DNA from: Aphidius gifuensis
Taxonomy: Eukaryota > Arthropoda > Insecta > Hymenoptera > Braconidae
NCBI RefSeq assembly: GCF_014905175.1
Contig: NC_057789.1
Coordinates: 7,192,001-7,256,000, forward strand
DNA: 64,000 nt
Reading direction: 5' to 3'
Part shown: piece after piece, positions 61,233 to 64,000 of the stretch
How positions within the stretch are numbered: the stretch's first letter is position 1
Layout: every line of letters begins with the position of its first letter
Notes under the pieces: model-generated
What the model was told of the DNA's origin: nothing
The model's database searches: none
Seen by the model: the letters and a program-made list of their open reading frames with translations, nothing else
Program-made: the position numbers and the translations under genes

Positions 61233-62799
61233 ATGAATTTGATATTCCAAATCTTGTGTTTGTCTTTATTGTTTTTAAAAGGAGATTTTAGTGAGTATAA
61301 TTTATTTTTTAAATTAAGAAGGTCATGCACAAATTCATTGCGGGTATTGCGGGGTGCTTCTGACGTCACAGACAAAACTAAAATCTGGCTACACTGTAAA
61401 AAAATAAAGAGAAAAGCACCTGCGCTCCGTATACAATATATGGGACTGCGGGTATGTGTGTGTGTGTTCGAACATGCCATACGTTGCCATATCTAATTTT
61501 TGTAAAGTTTATAATTAATTACTCATTAATTGACCGATCAACATATGAAAATTTTTCGCGCAATTAATAAAACTCGGTTTCTAGTATATGTGTGATTTTT
61601 TTCAAGACTTTTTCATCATTTTTTCTATCCGAAAAAAATGGTTGATATCTCTATAAAATAATTATTATTATATTAAAGTTTAATTATAACTAATATAACT
61701 TGTATAGTAGTGCAAATAGTTCTTTACCACGTTAATTTGTGAGTTGCTTGCATCAACAGCAACTCTGTGCGGTCAAGTTCACGTGATTTTTTTTTTTTTT
61801 TTGGTATTATGATATTAATGATAAAATAGAAAAAATAAAAAAAAAAATATACCTACAAATAATAATATATGTTCTATTAAAAAAAATATTTTCAGAATTG
61901 ATTTTCAAATGCACAGGAATGATAAGCAAGAACACAGCTGTAATAAATGAAAATAATCAACTTGTATGTTCATGTTCAAATGATGAAGATAACAACAGTA
62001 CTCTTTCATTTAATATAAATAATTCTGAAATTGATCCTGATAAAGTAAGCTATAATCTAATTAATGATTAATAATTATTGAAAAAAAAACAAAAACCAAC
62101 TTGTTATTGTCTTATAAGCCTGACATTTATTATTTTTTTCATTTATTGGTATCAAGGTACCATTCACGGATCAGTTTGGTATGAGTTATGAAAAATCAAA
62201 CGACAATACAACATTATCTTTGAAAAAAAAAAGTGCATCTATGTGGGATGCAGGAAAATATTTATGTTTCAATGGTTATTATAGTACTCATCTGTATATA
62301 TGGGTTAAATGTGAGTATTAAAAATAAGTATTATTTTTATTTAACAATTATTACTCTAATATTTTTTTTTTTTATTTTTAGCAAAAGAACGTTTTTTTTT
62401 GACGGAGGCATATGAGCAAAGACTTAAAGTTTTAAATTTCTCCGAATTGAAAGTTCCTTGTGTACCAACCTCACCATGCTACGATGTGAAATTATTTAAA
62501 GGCTCAAAGGTAATTGATAAATTAATAAAATACAATAAAAAATTTTTTATATTTTTCAGAATATCATAACTTTAATATTATTATTATTATTGCTAATTTT
62601 GTTGCATTATTTCTATTTGTAGGAACTTGCAATTACTGAGAAGAATGGTGTTAAATTTGATCCTCGAAAAGGTTTTATTATAACCAGTCCAAGTGATATT
62701 ATCAAAGCTCCTCTTAATTTTACTTGTTCAATAACAGTGGATGGACGTACAGAAAGTATGTTATTTCGCACGGACTTTGACATTCAAGTAATCTCTTAA
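61233..62799 (+). CDS. Secreted two-Ig protein resembling domains 1-2 of PDGF/VEGF receptors (Pvr-like)
   Basis: Exons: 61233-61290, 61896-62044, 62157-62310, 62382-62509 and 62623-62799, all GT-AG and in phase, 221 residues, stop TAA at 62797. A signal peptide is clear (MNLIFQILCLSLLFLKG). Ig domain 1 has Cys44 or Cys46 and the canonical DAGKYLC ending at Cys106. Ig domain 2 has SELKVPCVPTSPCYDVKLFK (Cys147) and FTCSITVDG (Cys198). The VPC-PTSP, KFDPRKGF and FTC order is the pattern of domain 2 of PDGF/VEGF receptors. Several N-glycosylation sites are present (NNST, NTT, NFS, NFT). No membrane segment or kinase follows. CAA/GTAATC just before the stop could be a donor, so this may be the start of a longer receptor running out of the window. 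No gene symbol is given. Confidence 0.78.
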
Positions 62800-64000
62800 T
62801 TACCATGTTTAATTGAAAAAAAAAAAGACAGAAATTTAAAAATAGAATAGTTGTAATAATTCAGTCTGGTTAACTCGATAATAATATTGACATCATGTAT
62901 CGATTGAAAAAAATTATTTTGCAATAAAATCATTTACTAATTTCAACGAAACAATAATTTATTTATAATATTTTTTTTTTGTAAAAAACACAGTAGACGA
63001 AATTGAAGCACAATTTACACAAATTTTGACCAATTAATAACTTTTTTAATACCTAAAAAAAAAATATTATTAAAATAAAAACATAATAATAATAATTTAA
63101 TGTAACTTGATGTAAAAGTTCCAACATTTATATTTTACTGGATCAGCCAAAAGAAAGTCTCTCCTGGAGTTTCCAGTGTCATCAAATCAGTCATAGTACG
63201 TTGTCGTTTATTAATTTTATTCTTTTTGTGCAGCTGAAAAAAATCCGCGAATGATGCGGGGGAATCGAAATGAAAAAGTCTCTTTCGAATAACGAGAATT
63301 TTACCATGATATTAAGGGAATCCATCGATTAGTTTTCTAACAATTTTCCTAATTTTTGGATATATAAATCTTGAAATTTCCCTGCATCTAATGATCTTAA
63401 TTTTGTAATCATGAACAATCTAGTATTGGAGATAATTGAGTCTAAACAGGTGAACTTTTAACGTGGTTTAACATTGCAGGTATATAGGATTTTTTTTTTA
63501 TTTTTTTATATTTTTAGTTCTAACAAAAAAAACGGTTCTTACAAATTTGATAAAAAATTAATATGTCAAAATTGATATAATTTTGAAAATCGGATGTAAT
63601 TTTGATATCAATTTATCAAACAGAGATCGAATTCGAACCAGTTTTTGACTGACATTCTCACTCGGGTTACTGATAAAAATAAAAAAATAAAAACAAATCA
63701 GGCTTAGTCTGATTATAAGTCCTGTTAACCGACACGACAGGATTTTTTATTTTTTTTATTTCCAGCTAAAAGGTGTCCCTTTTTAAAAGAAAGAAAAATA
63801 AATAAAAAAAACTTCAAGTAAATAAAAATAAATAGTTGTAGTCTATTGATTAAATTTTTAACATTTAATGTAATAAACTTTTTTTTTATTACAGTTTAAA
63901 TATATATTGGGATATATTTTATAACGGCTCGATAAAATTGATCATTATAAAAATAAAAAAAATAAAATTCCACAATGTACAATTATATATAAAATATATA
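62800..64000. other. AT-rich 3' flank, no gene seen
   Basis: Holds the 3' UTR of the Ig-domain gene or, if the gene continues, part of an intron. TTTTTGTGCAG at about 63220-63233 is an acceptor-like site followed by only 19 open codons. Nothing else is supported. Confidence 0.4.

Overview
This is a very AT-rich window (many A and T runs, short GT-AG introns, small exons) from an animal nuclear genome, almost certainly an insect. The gene content (a buttonless/Meox homeobox gene and an insect-type membrane collagen) and the base composition fit a hymenopteran, perhaps a parasitoid wasp, but the order is an inference. All genes were rebuilt by hand from splice sites and reading phase, because most coding exons are too short to show as long ORFs.

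Layout: (1) 463-777, minus strand, a two-exon 80-residue single-pass membrane protein that I do not recognise. (2) 2261-3966, plus strand, a four-exon Meox-class homeobox gene close to Drosophila buttonless. (3) About 4045-10666, a tandem satellite of roughly 46 copies of a ~143 bp unit, starting some 80 bp after the homeobox stop codon. Each unit has a conserved stem-loop. (4) 11169-12159, minus strand, a four-exon NIFK-like nucleolar RRM protein, divergent from (5) 12813-13294, plus strand, a two-exon PTRHD1-like peptidyl-tRNA hydrolase family gene. They share a 653 bp promoter region with two copies of CGCCATCT. (6) 14031-34418 and beyond, minus strand, a collagen gene. I place 26 coding exons in phase, ending in one of two alternative acidic last exons. 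Interruptions, paired cysteines and a basic start to the triple helix suggest a transmembrane MACIT collagen (type XIII/XXIII/XXV group, Drosophila CG42342-like). Its N-terminal cytoplasmic and membrane exons were not firmly found and should lie upstream, at higher coordinates. A recursive-splice-like site at 38695-38703 fits a very long first intron.

(7) 34.4-60.5 kb is mostly AT-rich non-coding sequence, probably that long 5' intron. It holds six copies of a ~151 bp repeat followed by a GC-rich hairpin (40.14-41.11 kb, possibly a Helitron/HINE-type element) and several GC-richer islands with short open frames. (8) 60701-61083 is a fold-back element with 60 bp terminal inverted repeats at 90% identity, 150 bp upstream of (9) 61233-62799, plus strand, a five-exon secreted protein with two Ig domains resembling domains 1-2 of PDGF/VEGF receptors (insect Pvr). 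It is either a complete soluble protein or the 5' part of a receptor that runs out of the window.

I see no rRNA, no intact tRNA, no CRISPR and no transposase or reverse transcriptase reading frame. The genes belong to unrelated pathways, and there is no operon-like logic. The least ordinary parts are the satellite, the alternative collagen tails, the possible recursive splice site, the two structured repeats and the truncated-looking receptor gene.
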